The notes below the pieces were generated by a model. The model ran no database searches. It worked only from the letters and a program-made list of their open reading frames with translations, and was not told where the DNA came from. Position numbers and translations under genes: made by a program. A stretch of DNA of 64,000 nucleotides from Photobacterium leiognathi (lineage in GTDB: Bacteria; Pseudomonadota; Gammaproteobacteria; Enterobacterales; Vibrionaceae), in the NCBI RefSeq assembly GCF_030685535.1, contig NZ_CP131599.1:310001-374000 (forward strand), in the 5' to 3' direction. Below, piece after piece: positions 35,396 through 44,406 of the stretch. Position 1 is the stretch's first letter, and every line of letters starts with the position of its first letter.

Positions 35396-36184
35396 ATGCG
35401 CAGAATTATATTTAATCAGAAAGGTGGTGTGGGTAAATCTAGTATTACCGTGAACTTAGCAGCGATCAGTGCGGCTCAAGGTCATAAGACATTGGTGATT
35501 GATCTTGATGTGCAAGGGAACAGTAGTCATTACTTAGGTTATGACATTAACCAGAAAAGTGACAAAACCATCGCAGATCTTTTAAATCAAACTGCATCTT
35601 GGTTCTCAATGGCATCGCCAACATTGGATTACCCTCAACCTACCCGTTATGACAATTTGTTCATCATTCCTTCTAGCCCCAAATTGGATAAATTAGAGTC
35701 AGAATTAGAACGTCGCTACAAAATCTATAAGCTTCGTGAAGCCTTGGATGAATTAGAAAAAGAATATGAACATATTTATATTGATACGCCGCCTAACTTA
35801 AACTTCTATACCAAGTCTGGCTTAATTGCTGCCCATAAATTATTGATCCCTTTTGACTGTGACAGTTTCTCCCAACAAGCGTTAATCAATTTAATGGATA
35901 ATTTAGCTGAGCTGCGAGATGATCATAATCGTGATTTGTCGTTGGAAGGCATTGTGGTGAATATGTTTAACGCGCAAGCCAACTTCCCACGTCAAATAAT
36001 TGAAAGTGTGAAAGAGTTAGGCTTTCCTGTGTTAGAGCCATATTTACCTCAGTCAATCAAAATGAAAGAATCGCACTTTCAGCAAATCCCCCTTATTCAC
36101 TTTCAACCTAAGCATAAATTAACTGAGCATTTCTCAGCTTTATATCAGCAGTTAAATGCAGCTGATCAAGCAGTCAAAAGTTAA
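35396..36184 (+). CDS. Orphan ParA-family ATPase
   Basis: A 262-residue MinD/ParA-like ATPase. The deviant Walker A motif KGGVGKSS begins at residue 9, and DLDVQGNSSHYLG and the Walker B region IYIDTPPNLN follow. ParA proteins segregate plasmids or chromosomes or position cell machinery. There is no parB gene or obvious centromere-like repeat next to it, so it is an orphan. A GGGAAGG ribosome binding site precedes the ATG. It is a single gene, convergent with an MscS-type channel gene. Confidence 0.85.
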   Translation: MRRIIFNQKGGVGKSSITVNLAAISAAQGHKTLVIDLDVQGNSSHYLGYDINQKSDKTIADLLNQTASWFSMASPTLDYPQPTRYDNLFIIPSSPKLDKLESELERRYKIYKLREALDELEKEYEHIYIDTPPNLNFYTKSGLIAAHKLLIPFDCDSFSQQALINLMDNLAELRDDHNRDLSLEGIVVNMFNAQANFPRQIIESVKELGFPVLEPYLPQSIKMKESHFQQIPLIHFQPKHKLTEHFSALYQQLNAADQAVKS

Positions 36185-36193
36185 TTGCAATGC

Positions 36194-36220
36194 TTTATCC
36201 CCAAATCACTTGGGGATAAA
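36194..36220 (+). terminator. Hairpin after the parA-like gene
   Basis: The perfect 11-bp stem TTTATCCCCAA with TTGGGGATAAA and a 5-base loop lies 9 bases after the stop. There is no T run, so it may act together with the next hairpin. Confidence 0.6.
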
Positions 36221-36226
36221 TACCAA

Positions 36227-36253
36227 AAGGGCAGAGTATCAATCTCTGCCCTT
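36227..36253. terminator. Hairpin between the convergent parA-like and mscS-like genes
   Basis: The stem AAGGGCAGAG with CTCTGCCCTT has a 7-base loop. On the minus strand it is followed by TTGGTATTTATC, and it ends 6 bases from the mscS-like stop. Confidence 0.7.
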
Positions 36254-36259
36254 GGTTGT

Positions 36260-37105
36260 TCATTCTGCGCTTTGAGGAAAACGTTTTTCGTATTCTTCCA
36301 TAAAGTCTTTTCGAATTTCTTGCTCTAAATGTGTAGCTTGATCGGTTGGGCAAAATAGCATGAAGTGAACGACTTGCTCACCATTCGTACCGCTACCAAT
36401 GTGAATATGTGGCTCAGAGCCAGGCAAATCCACACCAGCATGTTTTTCGATAACGCTATTATAGCGACGAGCCACTTCGATAAACTCTTCACAGTGGTGT
36501 TCAATCTTTTTCTCAAGAACGGGAAACATCGGATAAAGGTTTACGAAGTTAGCCACCACAATAGAAAAGTTATGGTAAACATAGCGTTTCATAAAATTGA
36601 GATTTTTTACTGGGTAGGTAAAGAACATGCTATTAGGCAGTGTGGCTGTTTTTCCTGTGTAGTGATATTGCCCATGGTGAAGATCGATTTCTTGGATCAC
36701 GGTTGCCATCATATTGTGCTCGATCACTTCACCGCACAATTTGCCGACTTCAATCCAATCGCCAATCCGAAATGAACGTGAACTTGCTCGTTGGATTGAG
36801 CCTGTAAAACATAAAATGATCTCTTTTGATGCGACTACAATAGCAACAGCAATTGCGGTCACAGATAGGGCAAATTCGCTGATCTCTGACTGCCATAATA
36901 AAAATAAGATCACCAAAAGAAGTGTAAATGTGCCGTTTTTTGTTCGTGACATCCATTTACGTTGCTCTTCTGATAAGAACAAAGCATCACCACGGATCGT
37001 TTTTAGCGTTAAGCTGCGGATCAGAGTAATCGTTGCAATAATTAATAGGCTTAAGATCAGTTTGTGATTAATTAAGAAACTGACAATGTCCATTATGTTG
37101 TTCAT
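36260..37105 (-). CDS. MscS-family mechanosensitive channel
   Basis: A 281-residue small-conductance channel-type protein. Three hydrophobic helices lie at about 13-30, 57-72 and 77-95. The pore-lining third helix runs into the MscS beta domain with RSFRIGDWIEVG and the following VIQEIDL..TATLPNSMFF. These channels open on membrane tension and release solutes on osmotic downshift. An AAGGGAAG ribosome binding site is next to the ATG. The C-terminal part (after about 210) is long and charged. It is a single gene. Gating need not be purely mechanical in this branch. Confidence 0.85.
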   Translation of the reverse strand: MNNIMDIVSFLINHKLILSLLIIATITLIRSLTLKTIRGDALFLSEEQRKWMSRTKNGTFTLLLVILFLLWQSEISEFALSVTAIAVAIVVASKEIILCFTGSIQRASSRSFRIGDWIEVGKLCGEVIEHNMMATVIQEIDLHHGQYHYTGKTATLPNSMFFTYPVKNLNFMKRYVYHNFSIVVANFVNLYPMFPVLEKKIEHHCEEFIEVARRYNSVIEKHAGVDLPGSEPHIHIGSGTNGEQVVHFMLFCPTDQATHLEQEIRKDFMEEYEKRFPQSAE

Positions 37106-37312
37106 TTACTTCCCTTTGGTTGCATACATCAAACTTGCTCTATTCAACTAATCCCAATCAAAGTGTTAGGTTTAGCGAGAATGACTGCGTTGTTGATGTG
37201 AAAACGGTCGAAGTCACTTTGTTATAAACAGTTATATCAAAAATTGAATTTAAATATGTGAGAGAAAAGAAACTTTATGGGGTATAGATGAAAAAGGTAG
37301 AGCTCAAAAACG

Positions 37313-37339
37313 AAAAAAGGAGCATTAATGCTCCTTTTT
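37313..37339 (-). terminator. Intrinsic terminator of the 26-residue ORF unit
   Basis: The perfect palindromic stem AAAAAGGAGCATTAATGCTCCTTTTT on the minus strand is followed by TTCG after a T run. It lies 20 bases past the small ORF. Confidence 0.85.
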
Positions 37340-37358
37340 AAAATAGGGGGAATAGCGA

Positions 37359-37439
37359 TTATTTATTATCACGCTTGTACAGCTCAGTGAAAGAACGTTG
37401 GTAAGCTACGGCGATTTTGTTGATGATTTTCTTTGTCAT
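37359..37439 (-). CDS. 26-residue basic peptide, candidate
   Basis: The ORF starts MTKKIINKIAVAYQRSF and ends YKRDNK. It is a strongly basic peptide that could form an amphipathic helix. It is placed between a consensus promoter (minus strand, 37525-37553) and a strong terminator, so a transcript of about 200 bases is expected. The ribosome binding site is only GGTTGTG-like, about 5 bases upstream. The family was not recognised. Confidence 0.5.
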   Translation of the reverse strand: MTKKIINKIAVAYQRSFTELYKRDNK

Positions 37440-37524
37440 AGTCACAACCTGATACTGGATATAGTGGCGTAAAAGTAATAAATAAATTCGGTTTTAGAGG
37501 CGCTGTGCTCTCTTGTTGATGCGC

Positions 37525-37553
37525 ATTATACGTATGCCCTAAATCTTGAAAAA
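37525..37553 (-). promoter_or_regulatory. Promoter of the 26-residue ORF
   Basis: On the minus strand a perfect -10 box TATAAT (37525-37530) lies 17 bases after TTTTTC (37548-37553). Confidence 0.6.
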
Positions 37554-37784
37554 TGAAAAAAAATAGATATAAGCATTATTTTTTCTAATGATTGTTTTGT
37601 TATTACTGTTTCTTGTTTTAAGTTGTTTAAAATCATGAGGTTAGGTTTTTTGTTCCCTGTTTTATTAGCGGCTTTTTAGTGCTTATATATATGAAAATAA
37701 CGATTTTTAATAAATTTTATTTGGAGTTAAAGCATTGTTGTATGCAGAAAGTTTTAGAAAAAGTCGTTGATAGAGAGGAAATAG
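37554..37784. other. AT-rich region upstream of the small-ORF and MFS unit
   Basis: No ORF or hairpin of note was seen. It should contain the promoter of the plus-strand unit beginning at 37785. Confidence 0.35.
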
Positions 37785-37880
37785 ATGCTGAGATGGGCAA
37801 AAGACCTTATTAATTGCTCCTATTTAGCTGTCATTATCCATGTTAGTGTTTTTGTGTGGCTATTTTTTACACGGAGGTAA
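37785..37880 (+). CDS. 31-residue membrane peptide leading an MFS gene
   Basis: The ORF begins MLRWAKDLINCSYLAVI and continues as one hydrophobic helix ending LFFTRR. An AGAGG ribosome binding site is 6-10 bases upstream. The stop is 3 bases before the MFS start, and the ORF's last codons contain the MFS ribosome binding site (CGGAGGTAA), so the two are translationally coupled. It could be a leader peptide or a small partner subunit of the pump. Confidence 0.6.
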   Translation: MLRWAKDLINCSYLAVIIHVSVFVWLFFTRR

Positions 37881-37883
37881 AGG

Positions 37884-39062
37884 ATGAACAAACAAGTATG
37901 GATACTCTCGTTATGTCAGGCACTACTGACAACGGGAAATATAGTGCTGATATCTGTTACAGCGCTTATTGGTCAATCTCTTGCACCAATGCCTTCATTA
38001 GTCACCTTACCTGTTGCAATACAATTTATCGGTATGATGTGCGCGACCATTCCTGCTTCTTTGATCATGGCACGCATAGGACGTAAACGAGGATTTACCT
38101 TAGGTAATATGATCGGTATTGCAGGTGCAGTATGCTGTATTTATGCTTTATGGCTAGCAAATTTTTATTTGTTTTCTGTCGGTACATTTTTACTGGGGAT
38201 TGGAATAGGTTTCGGTACGCTTTATCGTTTTGCGGCAATGGAATTATGTGATGCTAAATATCATAGCCGTGCTATTTCTATCTCTATGGCTGGGGGCGTT
38301 CTAGCAGCAATATTAGGACCATTTCTCGCCGTTCAAAGTCGAGAATGGTTATCATCCGATCTGAGTTTCATTGGTCCTTTCATTGGTGTGTTATTGCTTT
38401 ATGTTTTGTCGCTATGCTTACTGCAAGTCGTTGCGCTCCCTGTTGAGTACCATCAGACAGCGACTAAAAAAGGGCGTCGATTAACGGAGCTATTAACACA
38501 GTCGAATTACCTTTTAGCGGTAGCATCTGGTGCTGTTGCCTATTCGGTGATGATTTTATTAATGACGGTGACACCTCTCGCCATGATGGGCTGTGGTTAT
38601 AGTTTTGAGCAATCAACCCAAGTGATCCAATGGCATGTGTTGGGGATGTTTGTGCCATCTTTCTTTACTGGACACCTCATCGATCGAATTGGGGCGAAAA
38701 ACACGATCTTATTGGGAGCGGTGTTCATGCTGATGTGCTGCATTGTTAATTTAACCTACACAACATTAATACAGTTTAATATCGCCTTGATTTTATTAGG
38801 TGTTGGGTGGAATTTTATGTTCATCGCAGCCACGCGCTTTTTAACCATGACCTATCAACCAGAAGATAAGCCGAAGGCCCAAGCCTGTAACGAGTTTGTG
38901 GTATTTAGCTCCGTCACCATTGCATCGCTATTAGCGGGTTGGTTAAACACCACAATTGGTTGGTACCAACTCAACCTAGTTACTATTCCATTCATGCTCG
39001 TGATTATTGCGGCTTTATTTATATTTAAACCACAGCTAAAACCATCGTTACAGCATAAATAA
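37884..39062 (+). CDS. MFS transporter
   Basis: A 392-residue, 12-segment MFS protein with the loop motif ARIGRKRGF after TM2 and DRIGAKN after TM8. Its relatives include YcaD-like and drug or metabolite exporters, but no subfamily was recognised with confidence. GGAGG lies 4-8 bases before the ATG and inside the end of the upstream small ORF. The two together form a short operon. The transported compound is unknown. Confidence 0.82.
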   Translation: MNKQVWILSLCQALLTTGNIVLISVTALIGQSLAPMPSLVTLPVAIQFIGMMCATIPASLIMARIGRKRGFTLGNMIGIAGAVCCIYALWLANFYLFSVGTFLLGIGIGFGTLYRFAAMELCDAKYHSRAISISMAGGVLAAILGPFLAVQSREWLSSDLSFIGPFIGVLLLYVLSLCLLQVVALPVEYHQTATKKGRRLTELLTQSNYLLAVASGAVAYSVMILLMTVTPLAMMGCGYSFEQSTQVIQWHVLGMFVPSFFTGHLIDRIGAKNTILLGAVFMLMCCIVNLTYTTLIQFNIALILLGVGWNFMFIAATRFLTMTYQPEDKPKAQACNEFVVFSSVTIASLLAGWLNTTIGWYQLNLVTIPFMLVIIAALFIFKPQLKPSLQHK

Positions 39063-39156
39063 TGGTGCTATGTTTATGATTATTTATCGTATTTTAACTT
39101 AACAGCGTCTAAGTTTGGTTAGGATGGAACAATAACATTTTGATAATGGGCTGAGT

Positions 39157-40602
39157 ATGAAAAGTGACATGATCCTTATCGGTAAGGGCGAAAATAAAAT
39201 CGGGATCCACCCTAAATACGCTAACCGTCATGGTTTTATTGCTGGCGCAACAGGTACGGGTAAAACGGTGACACTTCAGTGTTTAGCTGAAGGCTTTTCA
39301 TCACTTGGTGTTCCTGTGTTTCTTGCCGATGTAAAAGGCGATTTATCCGGTATGGCGAATGCAGGTACTGATAATGCAGTTGTGCAAAAACGCTGTGCAG
39401 AGATCGGTATTGAAGGTTTTGAATTTACGCCTTTTCCCGTTGAATTTTGGGATCTGTTTGGCTTAAAAGGGGCAAAAATCCGTGCCACGCTTGAGGACAT
39501 GGGGCCTTTATTATTAAGCCGTTTGCTTGATTGTAACGATGTACAAGAAGGGTTAATTAATCTTGCATTTGAATATGCGGAAGAAAACCAAATGCCAATG
39601 CTTGATTTGGATGATTTCTCAACAGCATTAAATTACCTTGGTGATAACTCTAAACAACTCGGCGGTATGTACGGACGTATCAGTAAGTCCTCTATTGCTG
39701 CCATTGAACGTCGTTTGTTGGGCTTTAAACGCCAAGGTGGCAGTGAGTTCTTCGGCGAGCCAGCATTAGATTATCATGACTTCATGAAAATTGCTTCTGA
39801 TGGTCGAGGCATCGTCAATATCCTTGATGCCAGCACCTTGATCCAATCACCCAAGTTGTACTCAACTTTCTTATTATGGTTATTGTCTGAGTTATATGAA
39901 AACCTACCTGAAGTGGGCGATCTCGATAAGCCGAAATTTGTGTTCTTTTTTGATGAAGCGCATTTGCTATTTGATGATGTGCCTAAAGTCTTTTTAGATG
40001 AAATAGAACAAGTGGTACGTTTGATCCGCTCAAAAGGCGTGGTTATTTACTTTATCACGCAAAATCCAACCGATATTCCTGATTCAGTATTAGGGCAGTT
40101 AGGTAACCGTATTCAACATGCGTTACGTGCTTATACGCCTAAAGAGCTCAAAGCCGTTAAAGTCGCAGCAGAGTCTTTTCGTGATAATCCCAATTTAGAT
40201 GTTGAAACCTTATTGGGTGAATTAGGTGTTGGGGAAGCGTTAGTCTCTGTGCTTGGAGAGGGTGGTGTACCATCTGTGGTTGAGCATGTCACTATTCGCC
40301 CACCGGAATCGCAAATTGGACCTATTACTACAGAAAAACGCACAGAGATACTCAATACCAGCCAGTATTATCAGCAATATAAACAAGCGGTGAACCGTGA
40401 ATCTGCCCATGAGATGTTAAATAAACGCATGGAGCAGCAAAAGCAGGCGCAATTGCAACAAGCTGAGCAAGAAAAACAAGACCGAGCGAGTATTCGTAAG
40501 CCTAGACGCTCTCAACGCCAAACTTATACTGAATCTTTTATTAAGACGCTGCTACGGCAATTAGCCAATGCTATCGTTAAAGCATTATTTAAACGTCGTT
40601 AA
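39157..40602 (+). CDS. HerA-like ATPase, DUF853 / YjgR family
   Basis: A 481-residue ATPase of the FtsK-HerA group. Walker A is GATGTGKT at residues 30-37, and Walker B is KFVFFFDEAHLL near 262-273. A sensor-like segment VIYFITQNPTDIPDSVLGQLGNRIQHALRAYTPKE follows. The C-terminus is a Gln/Lys-rich coiled coil and a basic tail. DUF853 proteins are widespread and of unknown function, assumed to act on DNA as hexamers. The usual NurA nuclease partner is not adjacent. It is a single gene with a terminator. Confidence 0.9.
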   Translation: MKSDMILIGKGENKIGIHPKYANRHGFIAGATGTGKTVTLQCLAEGFSSLGVPVFLADVKGDLSGMANAGTDNAVVQKRCAEIGIEGFEFTPFPVEFWDLFGLKGAKIRATLEDMGPLLLSRLLDCNDVQEGLINLAFEYAEENQMPMLDLDDFSTALNYLGDNSKQLGGMYGRISKSSIAAIERRLLGFKRQGGSEFFGEPALDYHDFMKIASDGRGIVNILDASTLIQSPKLYSTFLLWLLSELYENLPEVGDLDKPKFVFFFDEAHLLFDDVPKVFLDEIEQVVRLIRSKGVVIYFITQNPTDIPDSVLGQLGNRIQHALRAYTPKELKAVKVAAESFRDNPNLDVETLLGELGVGEALVSVLGEGGVPSVVEHVTIRPPESQIGPITTEKRTEILNTSQYYQQYKQAVNRESAHEMLNKRMEQQKQAQLQQAEQEKQDRASIRKPRRSQRQTYTESFIKTLLRQLANAIVKALFKRR

Positions 40603-40607
40603 TGGAT

Positions 40608-40644
40608 AAACCTCTTATTATCTACTGATAACAAGAGGTTTTTT
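40608..40644 (+). terminator. Intrinsic terminator after the HerA-like gene
   Basis: AAACCTCTT pairs with AAGAGGTTT around a 16-base loop and is followed by TTTATATTT. Confidence 0.8.
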
Positions 40645-40739
40645 ATATTTGTTATTTCTAAATTTACGCTTTCAATCATAGGAAATAGCGTAATAAAAGC
40701 GTAAGGTTTACCGGACTGATTAAAAAGGATGGTATAGCT

Positions 40740-41288
40740 GTGCATATTTTCACTGATAGAAAAGACATTATCATTGATACCCGTAGTTCTGATGAGTTTA
40801 TTGCTGGGCATATTGAAGGTAGCGTGTTTGTTGGCTTTGGCGGTAAGCAATTTAAATGGTGGTTAGAACTGATTGTACCTGATAAAACAGTGCATCTTGA
40901 GGTGATTGCTTCAGCAAAAGATCAAGCCAGTGTGATGGATACACTCCATGAGGTTGGTTATATACATGCCGAGTTAAAGCCGCTTGATACTTCGCTATCT
41001 CATATTGAACATATATCTGCAGAGAAATTGCCAGATATGGCTGAAACACATCACATTTTGGATGTACGAGAAACCGATGAAACTGCAAAAGGTAAGTTAG
41101 CTAGTGCTGAAGCATTGCCATTGACGGCGCTAATCCAAGGTCAAATGCCAGCTCATCATGATGACTATGTTGTGCATTGTGCTGGTGGCTACCGTTCACT
41201 AATCGCTATATCTTTATTAAAAGTTTTAAATAAATGCCATTTAATTCAATTGGATGGTGGTTATTCAGCAATTCAACGCACTCAATGA
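40740..41288 (+). CDS. Double rhodanese-domain protein
   Basis: A 182-residue protein with two rhodanese-like domains. The first (about 1-80) lacks the catalytic cysteine. The second (about 92-180) has it as C147 in VVHCAGGYRS. This is the arrangement of the C-terminal half of CstB-like persulfide dioxygenase-sulfurtransferases, but the metallo-beta-lactamase domain is absent. It may move sulfane sulfur between carriers. The start is GTG with a spaced AGGA upstream, so the exact start is uncertain. It stands alone. Confidence 0.75.
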   Translation: MHIFTDRKDIIIDTRSSDEFIAGHIEGSVFVGFGGKQFKWWLELIVPDKTVHLEVIASAKDQASVMDTLHEVGYIHAELKPLDTSLSHIEHISAEKLPDMAETHHILDVRETDETAKGKLASAEALPLTALIQGQMPAHHDDYVVHCAGGYRSLIAISLLKVLNKCHLIQLDGGYSAIQRTQ

Positions 41289-41300
41289 TTTATAAATTGT

Positions 41301-41371
41301 AAAGCCATAGAGAAATTATTGGTTAGATATTTATTATTTAATAAATGTTTTCTCTGTGGCTTTGTGCTTTT
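41301..41371 (+). terminator. Terminator-like long stem after the rhodanese gene
   Basis: AAAGCCATAGAGAAA pairs with TTTCTCTGTGGCTTT (one mismatch) around a 33-base AT-rich loop. TGTGCTTTTTT follows. Confidence 0.65.
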
Positions 41372-41375
41372 TTCT

Positions 41376-41673
41376 TTTCTGATCTTATTTCCCCTCAAAA
41401 AAATACTGCTAGAAGCACGAAAAGTACGCGTTTAAATGTTATCAAAATGTTGTTGATTATTTGTCTTTCGTTGCAAATCTCATGAAAAATGAAAAATCTT
41501 GTACGAATATTTGTGCAAAAGAATTGATCCCTGAGTTATTTTTTTTGAATTCTCGCCAGTCTCTGAAATGCTGAATACATGTTTCTACTTATAAAAAAAG
41601 TCATACCCTGTACCGTTGTAGAAGCATTATGTGCTTATTGTTGAGTATAAATTCAAGGATTGAGAGATAGATT
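41376..41673. other. Upstream region of the chitinase gene
   Basis: About 300 AT-rich bases without an ORF. Its length suggests regulated expression, as usual for chitin-induced chitinases, but no operator was recognised. Confidence 0.35.
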
Positions 41674-44229
41674 ATGATTCGATTTAACCTTTGTGCAGCA
41701 GGAATCTCCCTTGCACTGTCAGGCGCTGCTTTTGCCGCACCTACGGCACCAAGCATCGATATGTACGGTTCTAATAACCTTCAATTTTCTAAAATTGAAC
41801 TGGCGATGGAAACGACATCTGGCTATAACGACATGGTTAAGTACCATGACAAAGCTAAGATCAATGTGAAATTTAACCAATGGAGTGGTAATTCAGGTGA
41901 TACCTACAACATCTACTTCGATGGTAAAAAAGTAGCATCGGGCCCAATTAAAGGTAGCCAAACTACCGCTTCTTTTGAGTACGAACAAGGCGGTTTGTAC
42001 CAAATGGAAATCGAAGCGTGTGATGAAACTGGCTGTGCGAAAAGTGTACCTGCGCAAATTACGATTGCAGATACAGACGGTTCACACTTACCGCCTCTAG
42101 CAATGAACGTTGATCCAAATAACAAATCGTTTGATACCGATCCAAGCGTTGTTATGGGTACGTACTTTGTTGAGTGGGGTATTTATGGTCGTGATTACAC
42201 AGTAGATAACCTTCCAGCAGACAACTTAACTCACATTCTTTATGGCTTCATCCCAATTTGTGGTCCTAATGAGTCAGTGAAATCTGTTGGTGGTAACAGC
42301 TTCAACGCGCTACAAACTGCGTGTAAAGGCGTAAATGATTACGAAGTTGTTATCCATGACCCATGGGCTGCATTCCAGAAGAGCTTTAAGCAAGCGGGTC
42401 ATGAATACAGCACCCCAATTAAGGGTAACTACGCAATGTTAATGGCATTAAAACAGCGTAACCCTGATCTAAAAATCATTCCATCAATCGGTGGTTGGAC
42501 ACTGTCTGATCCGTTCTTTGACTTTGTTGATAAAGCAAACCGTGACACATTCGTTGCATCGGTAGAAAAATTCCTGAAAACATGGAAATTCTACGATGGT
42601 GTAGACATTGACTGGGAATTCCCAGGTGGCGGCGGTGCTGCAGCCGATCGTGGTGATGCTGTTAAAGATGGTCCAGCATACATTGCATTAATGCGTGAGC
42701 TACGTGCAATGCTTGATAAGCTAGAAGCAGAAACAGGTCGTACTTACGAGCTAACATCAGCAATCGGTGTGGGTTACGATAAGATTGAAGACGTGGATTA
42801 CGGTGAGGCTATCCAATACATGGATTACATCTTCGCAATGACATACGACTTCTACGGCGGTTGGAACAACGTTCCTGGTCACCAAACAGCACTTTACTGT
42901 GGTAACTTCATGCGTCCTGGTCAGTGTGACGGTTCTGGTCTAGATGAAAATGGCGAACAGTTTAAAGGCCCTGCTTACACTTCTGACAACGGTATTCAAT
43001 TACTGCTAGCGCAAGGTGTACCAGCTAACAAATTGGTACTTGGTGCTGCAATGTATGGTCGTGGTTGGACAGGTGTAATGCCAAATACACTAACAGACCC
43101 AACAGATCCTATGACTGGTACAGGTACAGGTAAACTGACTGGTACTAAAGAGCAAGGTGTATGGGAAGACGGTGTAATTGACTACAAAGGCATTAAGTCT
43201 TACATGCTAGGCGCTGATGGAAAAGGTATCAACGGCTTCGAATATGGTTATGATGAGCAAGCTGAAGCGCCGTATGTATGGAACCGCTCAACAGGTGATT
43301 TAATCACATTTGATGATAAGCGCTCTGTACTTGCTAAAGGTAACTACGTTAAATCACTTGGTCTTGCGGGCTTATTCTCATGGGAAATCGATGCGGATAA
43401 CGGTGATATCCTAAATGCAATGCATGAAGGTGTAGCTGGTACTGTTATTGATAAGCCAAACAAAGCACCAACAGCAGCAGCTGGCGCAGATCAAGCGGTT
43501 TCAGGCCCTGTATCTGTAACACTTGATGGTTCAAGCTCGAAAGACTCAGATGGTAGCATCGTAAGCTATGCATGGGAGCAAGTATCAGGTACTGCGGTAG
43601 CGTTAACTGGTGCTGATTCTGCAACGGCAAGCTTTGCAGCTGCAGAAGTAGTAGAAGCTGAGCAATTAACGTTCAAACTAACCGTTACAGATAACAAAGG
43701 CGCAACGGCAACAGATACTGTTGTGGTAACTGTAAACCCTAAAGATGTTGTTGTACCACCAACAAACACGGCACCAGTAGCAAGTGTAACTGCACCACAA
43801 ACAGCCAACGCAGGTGATGTAGTTGTAGTTGATGCGTCAGCTTCTTCTGATGCAGATGCTGGCGACACACTAACGTTTGATTGGACACTTCCTGCAGGTG
43901 TTGATGTAACAGTAAACGGTTCACAAGTGCTATTTACTGCAGCAGAGTACACACAAGATACTAACCTAGTATTTACTGTGACTGTATCTGACGGCGAAGC
44001 AACATCTAGCGCATCAACAACAGTTGTTGTTGCTAAGCACACAACCGTTGAGCCACCAGTTGATACGTGTGATAACGCATGGGATGCAACAACTATCTAC
44101 ACTGGCGGTGACCAAGCGACTAAAGATGGTAAGGTATGGGAAGCTAAGTGGTGGACACGTGGCGAAGACCCTGCGAAATCTGGTCAATGGGGCGTATGGA
44201 AAGAAGTTGGCGTAGCTAACTGTCAATAA
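41674..44229 (+). CDS. chiA: Secreted family 18 chitinase
   Basis: An 851-residue exported enzyme that hydrolyses chitin to chitooligosaccharides. The order is: a signal peptide to about residue 22 (AFA), a ChiA N-terminal fibronectin-like domain to about 140, a GH18 TIM barrel at about 160-590 with the catalytic DGVDIDWE at 308-315 (acid E315), two PKD domains at about 595-690 and 700-790, and a C-terminal CBM5/12 chitin-binding domain with NAWDATTIYTGG and WWTRGEDP. The SxGGW motif (SIGGWTLSD) is present. It ends with a good terminator and appears monocistronic. Secretion is probably by the type II system. Confidence 0.96.
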   Translation: MIRFNLCAAGISLALSGAAFAAPTAPSIDMYGSNNLQFSKIELAMETTSGYNDMVKYHDKAKINVKFNQWSGNSGDTYNIYFDGKKVASGPIKGSQTTASFEYEQGGLYQMEIEACDETGCAKSVPAQITIADTDGSHLPPLAMNVDPNNKSFDTDPSVVMGTYFVEWGIYGRDYTVDNLPADNLTHILYGFIPICGPNESVKSVGGNSFNALQTACKGVNDYEVVIHDPWAAFQKSFKQAGHEYSTPIKGNYAMLMALKQRNPDLKIIPSIGGWTLSDPFFDFVDKANRDTFVASVEKFLKTWKFYDGVDIDWEFPGGGGAAADRGDAVKDGPAYIALMRELRAMLDKLEAETGRTYELTSAIGVGYDKIEDVDYGEAIQYMDYIFAMTYDFYGGWNNVPGHQTALYCGNFMRPGQCDGSGLDENGEQFKGPAYTSDNGIQLLLAQGVPANKLVLGAAMYGRGWTGVMPNTLTDPTDPMTGTGTGKLTGTKEQGVWEDGVIDYKGIKSYMLGADGKGINGFEYGYDEQAEAPYVWNRSTGDLITFDDKRSVLAKGNYVKSLGLAGLFSWEIDADNGDILNAMHEGVAGTVIDKPNKAPTAAAGADQAVSGPVSVTLDGSSSKDSDGSIVSYAWEQVSGTAVALTGADSATASFAAAEVVEAEQLTFKLTVTDNKGATATDTVVVTVNPKDVVVPPTNTAPVASVTAPQTANAGDVVVVDASASSDADAGDTLTFDWTLPAGVDVTVNGSQVLFTAAEYTQDTNLVFTVTVSDGEATSSASTTVVVAKHTTVEPPVDTCDNAWDATTIYTGGDQATKDGKVWEAKWWTRGEDPAKSGQWGVWKEVGVANCQ

Positions 44230-44300
44230 GCGTGAATAAAATGTACTGGTGGTTAAGATTGAATTAATCACCAGATATTAACAACACACTTATTATCAAT

Positions 44301-44333
44301 CCCTTGGTATTACTAATACTAAGGGGTTTTTTA
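44301..44333 (+). terminator. Intrinsic terminator after chiA
   Basis: CCCTTGGTATT pairs with AATACTAAGGG (one bulge) and is followed by TTTTTT. Confidence 0.85.
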
Positions 44334-44350
44334 TTTATCAGCGATAAAAA

Positions 44351-44384
44351 GGCAATAAAAAACGCCCAGTTAATACTGAGCGTT
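44351..44384 (-). terminator. Intrinsic terminator of the DUF3010 gene
   Basis: On the minus strand AACGCTCAGT pairs with ACTGGGCGTT (one wobble) around a 4-base loop and is followed by TTTTATT. Confidence 0.82.
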
Positions 44385-44406
44385 GAGTCTTTTTAATGCG
44401 AGGCTA

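Noticed and set aside
36194..36220. Another copy of the inverted-repeat element end (TCACTTGGGGATA)
   Set aside because: The match is only partial and is fully explained by a perfect local hairpin after the parA-like gene.
40599..40850. 83-codon minus frame over the rhodanese start
   Set aside because: It overlaps a terminator and a gene with recognisable domains and has no support of its own.
43566..44042. 158-codon antisense frame in chiA
   Set aside because: It mirrors the Ala/Thr/Val-rich PKD domains of the chitinase on the other strand. It has no ribosome binding site, and its composition is explained by codon bias of chiA.
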